Shown: positions 1 to 8,609, numbered from the stretch's first letter. The stretch: DNA of 64,000 nt from Pseudorhodobacter sp. MZDSW-24AT (GCF_002794355.1 NZ_PGOI01000008.1:496001-560000); one strand, 5' to 3'. Numbers and translations are program-made. Notes: generated by a model from the sequence alone, not told the origin.

Positions 1-1
1 C

Positions 2-316
2 GACTTCATCTTCACCACGCTGGGCGAGGAATTCGGCTTTGTCGGGGTGCTCAGCCTTCTGGTGCTTTACGCGCTGATCCTGGTGTTCTGCTATGTCTCG
101 GCCATGCAGAACAAGGACCGTTTCTCCTTGCTGCTGATTCTGGGCATCGCGGCCAACTTCTTCTTTTATCTCGCGATCAATCTGGCCATGGTGATGGGGC
201 TGGCCCCGGTGGTCGGCATTCCGCTGCCTTTCCTGTCTTATGGCGGATCGGCGATGCTGGTGCTTTTGCTGGCCTTTGGCCTGATCCAAAGCGCCCATGT
301 CCACAGACCGAGGTAG
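2..316 (+). CDS. rodA: Rod-shape-determining protein RodA, C-terminal fragment
   Basis: This is the last 104 residues of a SEDS-family integral membrane protein, cut by the window edge. RodA polymerises peptidoglycan glycan strands during lateral wall growth, working with PBP2 in the inner membrane. The fragment begins with the conserved segment ending in EEFGFVG, then has two hydrophobic helices and the family signature around GLAPVVGIPLPFLSYGGSA, which is nearly invariant in RodA and FtsW. The short tail after the last helix and the GLAPVVGIPLP wording favour RodA over FtsW. The stop at 314-316 lies only 3 bases before the next start, so the two genes are probably co-transcribed. The start and catalytic regions are outside the window. 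Confidence 0.9.
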   Translation, partial: DFIFTTLGEEFGFVGVLSLLVLYALILVFCYVSAMQNKDRFSLLLILGIAANFFFYLAINLAMVMGLAPVVGIPLPFLSYGGSAMLVLLLAFGLIQSAHVHRPR

Positions 317-319
317 AAC

Positions 320-1246
320 ATGATCACCGTCCTTTTCGCCGCGCCCGCGCTGTGGGACGAATACCGTGACCCGCTGCCGCAAGCGCTCAAGTCGGCGGGG
401 CTGCGCGCGCAGGTGGTGCTGGAGGCGGCCCCCGAGACGGTGGATTACATCGTCTACGCGCCCAGCGCGCCTTTGCAGGATTTCCGCCCCTTCACCCGGG
501 CCAAGGCGGTGCTGTCGCTTTGGGCGGGGGTCGAGCGCATCGTGGGCAATCCCACGCTGACGCAGCCCTTGTGCCGGATGGTGGACCCCTCGCTGACCGA
601 GGGCATGGTGGAATGGGTGGTGGGCCATGCCTTGCGTCATCATCTGGGCATGGACGCGCATATCGTGAACCCGAGCCACGCCTGGGTGCCCGACCCCGCC
701 CCCCTCGCCCGCCACCGCCCCGTCACCGTGCTGGGTCTTGGCGCGCTAGGCACCGCCTGCGCACAGGCGCTGGCCGCACTGAACTTTCCGGTGACCGGCT
801 GGAGCCGGTCGCCAAAATCGGTGCCGGGCCTGCGCTGCCTGTCAGGACCGGAGGGGCTGCGCGCAGCCCTGACCGGGGCGCAGATCGTGGTGACACTGCT
901 GCCCCGCACGCCCGAGACAGAGAACACGCTGAACGCGGAAACCCTGGCGCTGCCCGCGCGCGGCGCCGTGATCCTGAACCCGGGCCGAGGCCCGCTGATC
1001 GACGATGACGCCTTGCTCGCCGCGCTCGACCAAGGCCAGATCGGCCATGCCACATTGGATGTGTTCCGGGTGGAACCCTTGCCGCAGGACCACCCGTTCT
1101 GGGCGCATCCCAAAGTCACCGTCACCCCCCATATCGCGGCTGATACCCGCGCGGATTCGGCGTCCGGGGTGATCGCGGAAAACATCCGCCGCGCCGAATC
1201 CGGCGCAGCGCTGCTGCACCGCGTCGACCGTGCCTTGGGCTACTGA
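320..1246 (+). CDS. ghrA: Glyoxylate/hydroxypyruvate reductase A-like 2-hydroxyacid dehydrogenase
   Basis: This 308-residue protein belongs to the D-isomer-specific 2-hydroxyacid dehydrogenases and most resembles GhrA, which reduces glyoxylate and hydroxypyruvate with NADPH. The NAD(P)-binding motif GLGALG is near residue 140. The catalytic Arg is expected in the region of NPGRGPLIDD, the Glu in RVEPLP and the His in TPHIAA, all in the expected order. A GAGG ribosome site lies 6 bases before the ATG at 320, and the gene follows rodA with a 3-base gap. It converges on a second dehydrogenase of the same superfamily at 1525-2511. The substrate is inferred from family resemblance only. Confidence 0.82.
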   Translation: MITVLFAAPALWDEYRDPLPQALKSAGLRAQVVLEAAPETVDYIVYAPSAPLQDFRPFTRAKAVLSLWAGVERIVGNPTLTQPLCRMVDPSLTEGMVEWVVGHALRHHLGMDAHIVNPSHAWVPDPAPLARHRPVTVLGLGALGTACAQALAALNFPVTGWSRSPKSVPGLRCLSGPEGLRAALTGAQIVVTLLPRTPETENTLNAETLALPARGAVILNPGRGPLIDDDALLAALDQGQIGHATLDVFRVEPLPQDHPFWAHPKVTVTPHIAADTRADSASGVIAENIRRAESGAALLHRVDRALGY

Positions 1247-1272
1247 GCCCGCAACTCCCCGCAGGATCCAAT

Positions 1273-1512
1273 AGAGCGGCTGCGCCGCACTGTTTTTGTC
1301 TCGGCTCTGGCCTGCGGCCAACCGCCTCGGAAGAGGCGCTCCGCGCGGGGAGTATTTGAAAAAGGTGCAAGCCCGCAGCTCTCTTTGCAGCTTTCCCAAA
1401 TACTCTGGGGTGAGCCGCCCCTCTTCGGGCGGCGAGGGGCGAAGCCCCTGATCCCCGAGACGGTTGGCCGCAGGCCAGAGCCGAGACAAAGACAACGCGG
1501 CGCAGCCGCTCT
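1273..1512. repeat. Nested long inverted repeat between convergent genes
   Basis: Two 58-base arms at 1273-1330 and 1455-1512 are reverse complements with about four mismatches. Inside them a second inverted repeat has the core GTATTTGAAAAAGGTGCAA (1352-1370) facing a degenerate copy at about 1387-1405. The whole intergenic space between two convergent dehydrogenase genes is thus one large potential cruciform or RNA hairpin, plausibly acting as a two-way transcription end. The 19-base core recurs exactly, in inverse orientation, at 33532-33550. No gene is seen here. Confidence 0.85.
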
Positions 1513-1524
1513 GTTAAAAGTCAC

Positions 1525-2511
1525 TTACAGCTGGCCCGGCACCACCTGATCCGGGGGGCGGTGGCCGTCGGCGAAGGTCTTGATGTTCAGGATGACCTTT
1601 TCCCCCATTTCGATGCGGCCTTCGCGGGTGGCGCTCCCCATATGCGGCAGCAGCACCACATTGGGCAATTCGCGCAGGCGCGGGTTCACCTCATGCCCGT
1701 GTTCGAACACATCGAGCCCCGCCCCCGCCAGCTCGCCCGCGCGCAGGCCGCGCGTCAGGGCGTTTTCATCGATCACCTCCCCGCGCGAGGTGTTCACGAT
1801 CACCGCCGTTGGCTTCATCAGCTTGAGCCGCCGCGCATTCATCAGGTGATAGGTCGACGGCGTGTGCGGGCAGTTGATGGACAGAATGTCCATCCGGCTG
1901 ACCATCTGGTCCAGACTTTCCCACCAGGTGGCGTCCAGTTCGGCCTCGACATCGGGCCGCAGACGCTTGCGGTTGTTGTAATGCACCTGCATGCCAAAGG
2001 CGCGGGCGCGGCGCGCCACCGCCTGCCCGATGCGGCCCATGCCCAGAATGCCCAGCCGTTTGCCGCCCAGCCGCCCGCCCAGAAAGGCGGTGGGGGCCCA
2101 GCCTTCCCAGTCTCCGGCCTGCATCACCGCCAGACCTTCGGGGATCCGGCGCGTCACCGCCATGATCAGCGCCAGCGTCATGTCGGCGGTGTCTTCGGTC
2201 ACCACGCCGGGGGTGTTCGACACCAGAATCCCGCGCTGGCGGGCGGTGGCCACATCAATGTGGTCGACCCCTGCCCCGTAATTGGCGATCAGCTTCAGCT
2301 TGTCGCCGGCCTGCCCGATCAGGGCGGCATCGATCTGATCGGTCACGCAAGGCACCAGCACATCTGCGCGGCGCATCGCCTGCGTCAGCTCCTCGCGTGA
2401 CATCCGTGTATCGGGGTCGCGCAGCTCCACATCGAAGAGTTCCTTCATCCGTGTCTCGACCGGTTCCGGCAACCGTCGCGTGACTACAACACTCAGCCGT
2501 TGTGCGGGCAT
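1525..2511 (-). CDS. Glyoxylate reductase-type D-2-hydroxyacid dehydrogenase
   Basis: This 328-residue D-2-hydroxyacid dehydrogenase resembles the GyaR/GhrB glyoxylate/hydroxypyruvate reductases. It shows the nucleotide fold motif GMGRIG followed by the expected acidic or basic stretch, the catalytic Arg in NTSRGEVID, Glu in the helix before, and the His in LLPHMGSAT. The reading frame stays open 69 bases upstream, but the ATG at 2511 aligns with the usual N-terminus (MPAQRLSVVVTR) and is preferred. It is transcribed convergently to ghrA and divergently from the SH3 protein. Its probable role is reduction of glyoxylate or hydroxypyruvate, which fits the glycolate oxidase genes at 13.7-17.6 kb. 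Confidence 0.82.
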   Translation of the reverse strand: MPAQRLSVVVTRRLPEPVETRMKELFDVELRDPDTRMSREELTQAMRRADVLVPCVTDQIDAALIGQAGDKLKLIANYGAGVDHIDVATARQRGILVSNTPGVVTEDTADMTLALIMAVTRRIPEGLAVMQAGDWEGWAPTAFLGGRLGGKRLGILGMGRIGQAVARRARAFGMQVHYNNRKRLRPDVEAELDATWWESLDQMVSRMDILSINCPHTPSTYHLMNARRLKLMKPTAVIVNTSRGEVIDENALTRGLRAGELAGAGLDVFEHGHEVNPRLRELPNVVLLPHMGSATREGRIEMGEKVILNIKTFADGHRPPDQVVPGQL

Positions 2512-2694
2512 CTTCAGCCTCCCTGGACTTGATCTTGGCAGCTGCCTGAGGGCAAGGTGACGGCAACCGGCGCGGGGCACAAGACCCTAAGCAAGCAGAT
2601 CCGGGGCGTTGAGTGTTTGCGGCCCGCCCGGGCCGCGCGATGGCAGAAGCAACAAACCGGGGCAACACCCGGCCACAGGAAGATGGTGAGCGGC

Positions 2695-3396
2695 ATGCTG
2701 AAGGCGGTGGTTCTGGCCCCGGTTCTGGGCCTAGCCCTGATCGGGATGGTCTCGGACGCCGGGGCACAGACGGTGCGGCCCAAGCCGAATCCGGTGCTGA
2801 TCGCAGCCCCGGCCCCGGTCGAGACCGCCCCCGAGGCGGGCGAGGAGGAAGATGCCGAAGCGCCTCTGACCGCGAGCGAAGCCACCGGCACACCGCCCGC
2901 CTCGCTGCCGCTGGGTCCGCCCGCGCCGCGCCCGGCACCGGTCGCTGCCCCTGCGCCGCGCGATCCCAACAAGGGGGCCGTCACCAACCTGCCGCTGCCG
3001 CGCTATGTCTCGCTCAAGTCCAGCGAAGGCAATGCCCGGCGCGGGCCGGGCCTGTCGCACCGGATCGATTGGGTGTTCACCCGGGTCGGCATGCCGCTCA
3101 AGGTCACGGCCGAACACGGCCATTGGCGCCGGGTCGAAGATGCCGAAGGGCTGGGCGGCTGGGTGCATTATGCGCTATTGTCGGGCGTGCGTTCGGTGAT
3201 GGTGGCCGATGAGATGGCCACCTTCTACAGCCGCGCCGACACGGCCTCGCTCGAGGCGTTCAAGGCCGAGCGCGGCGTGGTCGCGCGGGTGATCACCTGC
3301 AAGGACGGCTGGTGCCGGGTTTCGGTCGACACCCAGCGCGGCTGGACGCCGGTGTCGAGCCTCTGGGGTGTCACCGCCGATGAGGTGATCGACTGA
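2695..3396 (+). CDS. Exported protein with bacterial SH3 domains
   Basis: This protein of about 233 residues has a signal peptide (MLKAVVLAPVLGLALIG, cleavage near SDAGA-Q), then a Pro/Ala-rich linker of roughly 75 residues, then two SH3-like repeats. The first starts near YVSLKSSEGNARRGPG with the typical N-A-R-x-GP signature; the second starts near ATFYSRAD. It matches the SH3_4 family of periplasmic proteins in alphaproteobacteria, whose molecular role is mostly unknown but which may bind peptidoglycan. An ATG at 2683 is also possible, but the AGGAAG at about 2679-2684 is better spaced for 2695. It is divergent from the dehydrogenase. Confidence 0.75.
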   Translation: MLKAVVLAPVLGLALIGMVSDAGAQTVRPKPNPVLIAAPAPVETAPEAGEEEDAEAPLTASEATGTPPASLPLGPPAPRPAPVAAPAPRDPNKGAVTNLPLPRYVSLKSSEGNARRGPGLSHRIDWVFTRVGMPLKVTAEHGHWRRVEDAEGLGGWVHYALLSGVRSVMVADEMATFYSRADTASLEAFKAERGVVARVITCKDGWCRVSVDTQRGWTPVSSLWGVTADEVID

Positions 3397-3485
3397 CCGG
3401 CCCGCAAAAGGCCACGCTCTTGGCTTGCGCTTGACCACGGTCTTGCTGTAGCGCATGCGACCTTTGACAGAAGAAGGAAGCGCAG

Positions 3486-4388
3486 ATGGCATCCGATCAG
3501 ACCCGGTTGAACTTGTCGGCGGGCGTGGCCTCGGTCTGTGTTGCGCTGGTGCTGGTGGTGCTCAAGCTCTGGGCGCTGGGGCAGACCGGGGCGCTGTCGG
3601 TCGCGGCCTCTTTGGCGGACAGTGCGATGGACCTGATGGTCAGCCTGATGGCGATGGCGGCCATTCTCTATGCGGCCAAGCCCGCCGATGAAGACCATGC
3701 CTTTGGCCATACCTCGGCCGAGGATCTGGCCTCGCTGGGGCAAGCGCTGTTCATTCTGGTCTCGGCCGGGGTGATTGCGGTGGCCTCTGTGCAGCGGCTG
3801 CTGGCCCCAGAGCCAGAAGCGCTGTCGCGCGAAGGCGTGGGCATGGGCGTGATGGCGATCTCTATCGTGCTCACGCTGGCGCTGGTGATGTGGCAGGGTC
3901 GGGTGGCGCGGCGCACCGGCAACAAGGTGGTGGCGGCCGACCGGCTGCATTATCTGGGCGATCTGTTGCCCAACATCGGGGCCATTGCGTCGCTCTGGGC
4001 CTCCCGTGCCTTCGGGCTCACGGCGGTGGACTCGGTGGTGGCGCTTGCGGCGGCAGGGATGCTGGCCTTGGGGGCGCTTCGGATCGGGCGCGACGCCTTT
4101 CACGCGCTGATGGACCGGCGTGCCGATCCGTCGGTGATCGCGGGGATCGAGGCGATTGCCCGCGACTGGCCCGGGGTGCAGGGCTTTCACGACATCAAGA
4201 CCCGGATGGCAGGGAGCCGCATCTTCGTGCAGATCCATATCGAGCTCGACGGTCATCTGCCGTTGCGGCAGGCGCATGACATCGGCGCCGCCCTGCGCCG
4301 CGCGATCCTCGAGGCCTATCCGCAGGCCGATGTCATCGTGCACAAAGACGTCAGCGCCGCGTCGGAGCAGCAGCCAAACGCGAAATGA
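3486..4388 (+). CDS. Cation diffusion facilitator (FieF-like) metal exporter
   Basis: This 300-residue inner-membrane protein has the CDF layout: about six transmembrane helices in residues 10-195 and a cytoplasmic ferredoxin-like domain to the end. Metal-site residues are visible: SLADSAMDL in helix 2 (D-x3-D pattern), the HAFGHTSAEDL stretch after it, and AADRLHYLGDLL in helix 5 (H-x3-D). The family exports Zn2+, Fe2+, Cd2+ or Co2+ by proton antiport. An AGAAGGAAG ribosome site precedes the ATG. It stands alone, with no metal regulator beside it. The metal cannot be told from sequence, although the aspartate-rich site is FieF-like. Confidence 0.85.
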   Translation: MASDQTRLNLSAGVASVCVALVLVVLKLWALGQTGALSVAASLADSAMDLMVSLMAMAAILYAAKPADEDHAFGHTSAEDLASLGQALFILVSAGVIAVASVQRLLAPEPEALSREGVGMGVMAISIVLTLALVMWQGRVARRTGNKVVAADRLHYLGDLLPNIGAIASLWASRAFGLTAVDSVVALAAAGMLALGALRIGRDAFHALMDRRADPSVIAGIEAIARDWPGVQGFHDIKTRMAGSRIFVQIHIELDGHLPLRQAHDIGAALRRAILEAYPQADVIVHKDVSAASEQQPNAK

Positions 4389-4448
4389 GTCTGCCACAGC
4401 GGTGAAACAGGATTCCCTCTTGCTTGGGATTGTCCTATGCTCGGGTGA

Positions 4449-4464
4449 TTATACAAGCGTATAA
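4449..4464. promoter_or_regulatory. Candidate operator for the TetR regulator
   Basis: TTATAC-AAGC-GTATAA is a perfect 6-bp inverted repeat with a 4-bp spacer, lying 12 bases before the TetR gene start. It sits where an autoregulated TetR protein would bind to control the regulator-aruH-aruI operon. No other copy was noticed in the window. Confidence 0.55.
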
Positions 4465-4476
4465 CAAGGGAGAGCC

Positions 4477-5121
4477 ATGGCCGAAGACCGCCGCCCATAT
4501 CGCCGCGAGTCGCAGGAAAGCCGACGGGAGGCGCTGATCACGGCCGCGCTGGAGCTGATGGCGGAAGGCGGAGCACAGGCCGCCACGGTGCGGGCCATTG
4601 CCGACCGGGCCGGAATCACCCCGGGACTGATCCGGCATTACTTCCAGACCAAGGACGATCTGACCCGCGCCGCCTATGCCGCCTTGATGGAGCGCATGGC
4701 CGAACAAAGCCTGCGCGCCACGCTGACCGCGCCCGATGATCCGGCGGCGCGGTTGGCGGCCTTTGTTGCGGCAAGCCTGCGCCCGCCGGTGATGACCGGC
4801 GATCGCGTCCGGCTTTGGGCGGGATTTCTGCATCTGGTGCAGCGCGATCCCATGATGCGCGCGGTGCATGAGGCCACCTATCTGGGCTATCGCAACCGGC
4901 TACAGGCCCTGATTCAAACGCTGCCCGGCAAGGGCGATCCTGTGCAGGCCCGGGCGCTGGCCATCGCCTGCAATGCCGTGATCGACGGGCTGTGGCTGGA
5001 AGGTGGCACCCTGCCCGAAGGCTTTGCCCCGCAAGAGCTGGAGCAGATCGGCCTTCAGGCGATCGCGGCGATCTTGGGCACCGCCCTGCCCCCCACACAG
5101 ACCACAGATGAGGCACCATGA
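4477..5121 (+). CDS. TetR-family transcriptional regulator
   Basis: This 214-residue regulator has an N-terminal helix-turn-helix (residues about 15-60: ITAALELMAEGG, then VRAIADRAGITPGLIRHYF), typical of TetR/AcrR. The form resembles BetI-type members. The C-terminal ligand domain is about 150 residues with no recognisable signature. A GGGAGA site precedes the ATG. Its stop overlaps the ATG of the aminotransferase in an ATGA, so it is the first gene of the operon and most likely its autoregulator, with the palindrome at 4449-4464 as operator. The ligand could be arginine or 2-ketoarginine, which is inference. Confidence 0.87.
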   Translation: MAEDRRPYRRESQESRREALITAALELMAEGGAQAATVRAIADRAGITPGLIRHYFQTKDDLTRAAYAALMERMAEQSLRATLTAPDDPAARLAAFVAASLRPPVMTGDRVRLWAGFLHLVQRDPMMRAVHEATYLGYRNRLQALIQTLPGKGDPVQARALAIACNAVIDGLWLEGGTLPEGFAPQELEQIGLQAIAAILGTALPPTQTTDEAP

Positions 5122-6293
5122 AATACGCGGATGTTCTGGACGATCTGGCGGGGCTGGGAGGCGCCAAATGGGGGGTCCATCTGCGGGCGCGCGCGCTCAA
5201 GGCCGAAGGGCGGCAGGTGCTGGAGCTGACAATCGGCGAGCCGGACACCCCACCCCCGAAGCGCCTGATGGAAGTGGCGGAGGCTGCGCTGGCCGCCGGA
5301 CGCACCGGCTATTCCAACGGCCGGGGGGAATCGGGGCTTCTGCAGGCGCTGGCCGCGCGCTACAGCACGCGGCGCGGGCGCGTCTTTACCCCCGATCAGT
5401 TCCTGTGCCTGCCCGGCACGCAAACCGTGCTCTATCTGGTCTTGCGGGCCTTGGCAGGCCCCGGCGACGAGGTGCTGGTGGGCGATCCGATGTATGCCAC
5501 CTATGAAGGGGTGATCCGCGCCAGTGGTGCCCGCATGGTGCCGGTGCCCTTGCGCCCCGAGCATGGGTTCCGCATGCAAGCGGAAGATGTGGCGGCGCGC
5601 ATCACGCCGCGCAGCCGGGTGCTGTTCCTGAACACCCCTCACAATCCCACCGGCGCGGTGCTGCGCCCCGACGACATCGCCGCCTTGGGGGCGGTGGCGC
5701 GGGCGCATGATCTGTGGGTCCTGTCGGATGAAGTGTATGAAGAGCTGGTGTTTGAAGGCACTGCGTTTCACTCGCCACTCTCTGACCCGGATCTGGCCGA
5801 GCGGGTGATTGCGGCGGCCTCGATTTCCAAATCCCATGCGGCCCCCGGCTTTCGTTCGGGCTGGTGTGCCGGGCCTGCCGCCTTTGTTGCGCGCGCCTTG
5901 CCGCTGGCCGAAACCATGCTGTTCGGCAACCAGCCCTTTCTGGCCGATGCCACGGCGGATGCGATCACCGCCCCCTCGCCCGTCGCGGGGGGAATGGCGG
6001 CCCGCTATGCCGCCCGCGCCGCGCGGCTGGCGGAGGCGTTGGACGGGGTGGCCGGGCTGCGCGTCCATCGCCCCGATGCGGGCATGTTTGCGCTGCTGGA
6101 CGTGCGCGCGCAGGGGTTGGACGGCGAGGCCTTTGCGCTGGCCCTGCTCGAGGCCGAAGGCGTGGCCTGCATGCCGGGCGAAAGCTTTGGCTCTGGCTTG
6201 GCGGGCTGGCTGCGGATCAGTCTGACGCAGCCCGATGCGGTGATGGACGAAGCGGCGGCGCGCATCGCGCGCTTTGCACAAGGGCGGAGGTAA
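5118..6293 (+). CDS. aruH: Arginine:pyruvate transaminase (AruH-like)
   Basis: This 391-residue fold-type I PLP aminotransferase closely resembles Pseudomonas AruH along its length: similar N-terminus (MKYADVL versus the MRYSDF type), PMYATYEGV, and NTPHNPTGAVL for the conserved Asn. The PLP-phosphate and Schiff-base region reads SISKSHAAPGFRSGW with Lys at about 238, and the carboxylate-binding Arg lies in GWLRISL near 368. AruH moves the alpha-amino group of L-arginine to pyruvate, giving 2-ketoarginine and alanine. The start overlaps the regulator stop by 4 bases and the next gene begins 4 bases after the stop. The neighbouring decarboxylase supports the arginine assignment; a generic aspartate-type substrate is the alternative. 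Confidence 0.75.
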   Translation: MKYADVLDDLAGLGGAKWGVHLRARALKAEGRQVLELTIGEPDTPPPKRLMEVAEAALAAGRTGYSNGRGESGLLQALAARYSTRRGRVFTPDQFLCLPGTQTVLYLVLRALAGPGDEVLVGDPMYATYEGVIRASGARMVPVPLRPEHGFRMQAEDVAARITPRSRVLFLNTPHNPTGAVLRPDDIAALGAVARAHDLWVLSDEVYEELVFEGTAFHSPLSDPDLAERVIAAASISKSHAAPGFRSGWCAGPAAFVARALPLAETMLFGNQPFLADATADAITAPSPVAGGMAARYAARAARLAEALDGVAGLRVHRPDAGMFALLDVRAQGLDGEAFALALLEAEGVACMPGESFGSGLAGWLRISLTQPDAVMDEAAARIARFAQGRR

Positions 6294-6297
6294 GGCC

Positions 6298-7866
6298 ATG
6301 GCAACGGTGGGCATGCGCTTGGTGGAAGGTCTGGCGGCGCGCGGGGTGGAGGTGGTGTTCGGAATTCCGGGTGTCCATACGGTGGAGTTGTACCGCGGTC
6401 TGGCCGGATCGGGGCTGCGTCATGTGACCCCCCGGCACGAGCAAGGCGCCGCCTTCATGGCCGATGGCTATGCGCGGGTGACCGGGCGGCCCGGCGTGGC
6501 CTTCGTGATCACCGGGCCGGGGCTCACCAATGCACTCACCGCAATGGCACAGGCGCGCGCCGATTCGGTTCCGATGCTGGTGGTGTCCGGCGTCAACCGT
6601 CGCGACAGCTTGGGCAAGGGGCTGGGCCATCTGCATGAATTGCCCGATCAGGCGGGGATGGTGCGCGCGCTTTGCCCCAGCCTGCGCGTCACCGCGCCCG
6701 AGATGCTGGGCCCGGTGCTCGACCGCGCTTTTGACCTGATGCTGGGGGGCCGCCCCGGCCCGGTGCATATCGAGGTGCCGACCGATGTGATGGCGCTGGA
6801 GGCCGCCGCCTTGCCGCCGCCCGCCGCCGTGCCGCGCCGCGCGCCAGAGGCCGAAGGACTGGCTCAGGCCGTAGCGCGGCTGGATGCGGCGGCGCGGGTG
6901 GTGATCCTTGCGGGCGGCGGCGCGCGGGCGGCAGGCCCGGCCTTGCGCGCGCTGGCCGAGCGGCTGGACGCCCCGGTGGTGCAAACGGTGAACGCGCGCG
7001 GGCTGATGTTCGGCCATCCTTTGGGCGTGCCCGCCTCGCCCAGTCTGGACGCCGTGCGTGCGCTGATCGCCGAGGCCGATCAGGTGCTGGCGGTGGGCAC
7101 GGAACTTGGCCCGACGGATTACGACATGTATCTGCGGGGCGGCTTTCCCGACCTGTCGGGGATGATCCGTGTGGACATCTGCCCCGCGCAACTGGCGCGG
7201 CACCCGGCGGCGTTGCGCATCACGGCAGAGGCGGATGCGGCGCTGACCGCCTTGGCCGGGGTGCGCGCAAGGCAAGCCGAGGGCGCGGCGCGCGCCGCCC
7301 GCTGCCGCGACGCGGCCCGCACGGAACTGGCGCAACTGCGCGCCGACATGCCCGCGCAGCTTGCCATCGTCGAGTCCCTGCGCGCCGCCGTGCCGGGGGC
7401 GATCTTTGTGGGCGACAGCACCCAGCCGATCTATGCGGCGAACCTGTTTTACGATCATGACCGCGCGGGAGGCTGGTTCAACGCGGCCACCGGCTATGGC
7501 GCCTTGGGCTTTGGCCCCGGCGCCGCCATCGGGGCCGCCTTGGGCGCGCCCGGCGTGCCGGTGGTCTGCCTGATCGGAGATGGCGGGCTACAATTCAGCG
7601 CCGCTGAATTGCGTTGCGCCTGTGATGAAGGCCTGCCCATCACCTTTGTCGTCTGGAACAACGCAGGCTATCGCGAGATCGCCGAAGCCATGGCGGGCGC
7701 GGGCGCCGAGGTCATTGGCTGCGACCCTTCTCCCCTTGCGCTCGCGCCTTTTGCTGCGGCCTGCGGCCTGCCGTTCTCCAGCCTGGCCCTTGATCCAGAG
7801 GGCTTGCGCAGCGCCCTGCGCGCCCCGCACAGCGGCCCCCGGCTCATCGAATTGCGCGTGCCGTGA
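6298..7866 (+). CDS. aruI: 2-ketoarginine (5-guanidino-2-oxopentanoate) decarboxylase, AruI-like
   Basis: This 522-residue thiamine-diphosphate enzyme has the three-domain layout of the acetolactate synthase family. The N-terminal Pyr domain contains the catalytic Glu in PRHEQGAAFMADGYAR (about residue 48), and the C-terminal PP domain carries the Mg/ThDP motif GDGGLQFSAAEL...NNAG. AruI decarboxylates 2-ketoarginine to 4-guanidinobutanal. GGAGG lies 7 bases before the ATG at 6298; the frame runs 24 bases further upstream, but that region is inside aruH. Pairing with an AruH-like transaminase is the chief evidence against an ordinary acetolactate synthase, as is the lack of a small regulatory subunit nearby. 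The aldehyde dehydrogenase needed next is not in the window. Confidence 0.75.
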   Translation: MATVGMRLVEGLAARGVEVVFGIPGVHTVELYRGLAGSGLRHVTPRHEQGAAFMADGYARVTGRPGVAFVITGPGLTNALTAMAQARADSVPMLVVSGVNRRDSLGKGLGHLHELPDQAGMVRALCPSLRVTAPEMLGPVLDRAFDLMLGGRPGPVHIEVPTDVMALEAAALPPPAAVPRRAPEAEGLAQAVARLDAAARVVILAGGGARAAGPALRALAERLDAPVVQTVNARGLMFGHPLGVPASPSLDAVRALIAEADQVLAVGTELGPTDYDMYLRGGFPDLSGMIRVDICPAQLARHPAALRITAEADAALTALAGVRARQAEGAARAARCRDAARTELAQLRADMPAQLAIVESLRAAVPGAIFVGDSTQPIYAANLFYDHDRAGGWFNAATGYGALGFGPGAAIGAALGAPGVPVVCLIGDGGLQFSAAELRCACDEGLPITFVVWNNAGYREIAEAMAGAGAEVIGCDPSPLALAPFAAACGLPFSSLALDPEGLRSALRAPHSGPRLIELRVP

Positions 7867-8012
7867 AAGCTGCCATATCCTAAGCCATTGGTTTCATTGG
7901 CGCTATCCCATAACATCGCCGCGTTTTTGCCTAGCGCGGGGGTTTGGTCCATCTCAGGTCTCATCACAGCGGCGCTCTGCTCAGCCCCGCGATATCTGGG
8001 AAAGGAAACCCG

Positions 8013-8555
8013 ATGTTCAGAACTGCAAAATCCACCGCGATTGCCACCGTCACCGCCCTTTCGCTTGCCCTGACCGCCGCTGCCCCGGCACAGGCGCTTG
8101 GCAAGAACGAGCGCAATTTCCTCAAGGGCGTGGCGGCCGCCGTCATCGTCGGCGCGCTCATCAACGAAGCGCAGGCCCGCAGCCCGCAGCCCGTGTATCG
8201 CCCCGCGCCGCAGCCGCAGCCGGTCTATCGCCCCGCGCCGCAGCCGCAGCACCCGCCGCATTACACCCGCCCGCGCCATGACCATCACCACAGCACAAGC
8301 GGCCGGGTGATCGGGTCGAACACCTCGGTCCATGCCACGGTGGCGGCGCAGTCCTTCAACAATTACACAGCCGCCGAGCGCCGCGCGATCCAAAGCCGCC
8401 TGCGCGCCTTTGGCTATTACACCGGCGCGGTGGATGCCTCCTTCGGCCCCGGCACCTATCGCGCGGTGCTGGCCTATGCCCGCGACACCGGCGGCGAGCG
8501 GCAGCTGGAAAGCCGTGCAGGGGCCTATGGCGTCTATGACAGCCTGATCTACTGA
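8013..8555 (+). CDS. Exported protein with peptidoglycan-binding-like C-terminus
   Basis: This 180-residue protein has a clear signal peptide (about residues 1-30, ending APAQA-LG), then a short hydrophobic helix with GVAAAVIVGALINEA. Next come a Pro/Gln-rich stretch with the unit PQPVYRPAPQPQ in tandem and a His-rich patch (DHHHS). The last 60 residues look like a degenerate peptidoglycan-binding helical domain: ERRAIQSRLRAFGYYTGAVD then FGPGTYRAV. AAAGGAAA precedes the ATG; a longer frame from 7944 lacks a ribosome site. The function is unknown, and a cell-wall or metal-binding role is only suggested. The 146 bases upstream show no clear promoter. Confidence 0.65.
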   Translation: MFRTAKSTAIATVTALSLALTAAAPAQALGKNERNFLKGVAAAVIVGALINEAQARSPQPVYRPAPQPQPVYRPAPQPQHPPHYTRPRHDHHHSTSGRVIGSNTSVHATVAAQSFNNYTAAERRAIQSRLRAFGYYTGAVDASFGPGTYRAVLAYARDTGGERQLESRAGAYGVYDSLIY

Positions 8556-8609
8556 TCCGGTCTGCGAACAGCGCCGTGCCCAACTGTCCCCCGTGGCACG
8601 GTGCTTTGG

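Noticed and set aside
2-316. FtsW instead of RodA
   Set aside because: The C-terminal signature fits both families, but the GLAPVVGIPLPFLSYGGSA wording and the very short tail favour RodA; FtsW usually lies in the dcw cluster, which is not here.
6298-7866. Acetolactate synthase large subunit
   Set aside because: The fold is the same, but there is no small subunit, and the tight pairing with an AruH-like transaminase and TetR regulator makes a 2-ketoarginine decarboxylase more likely.
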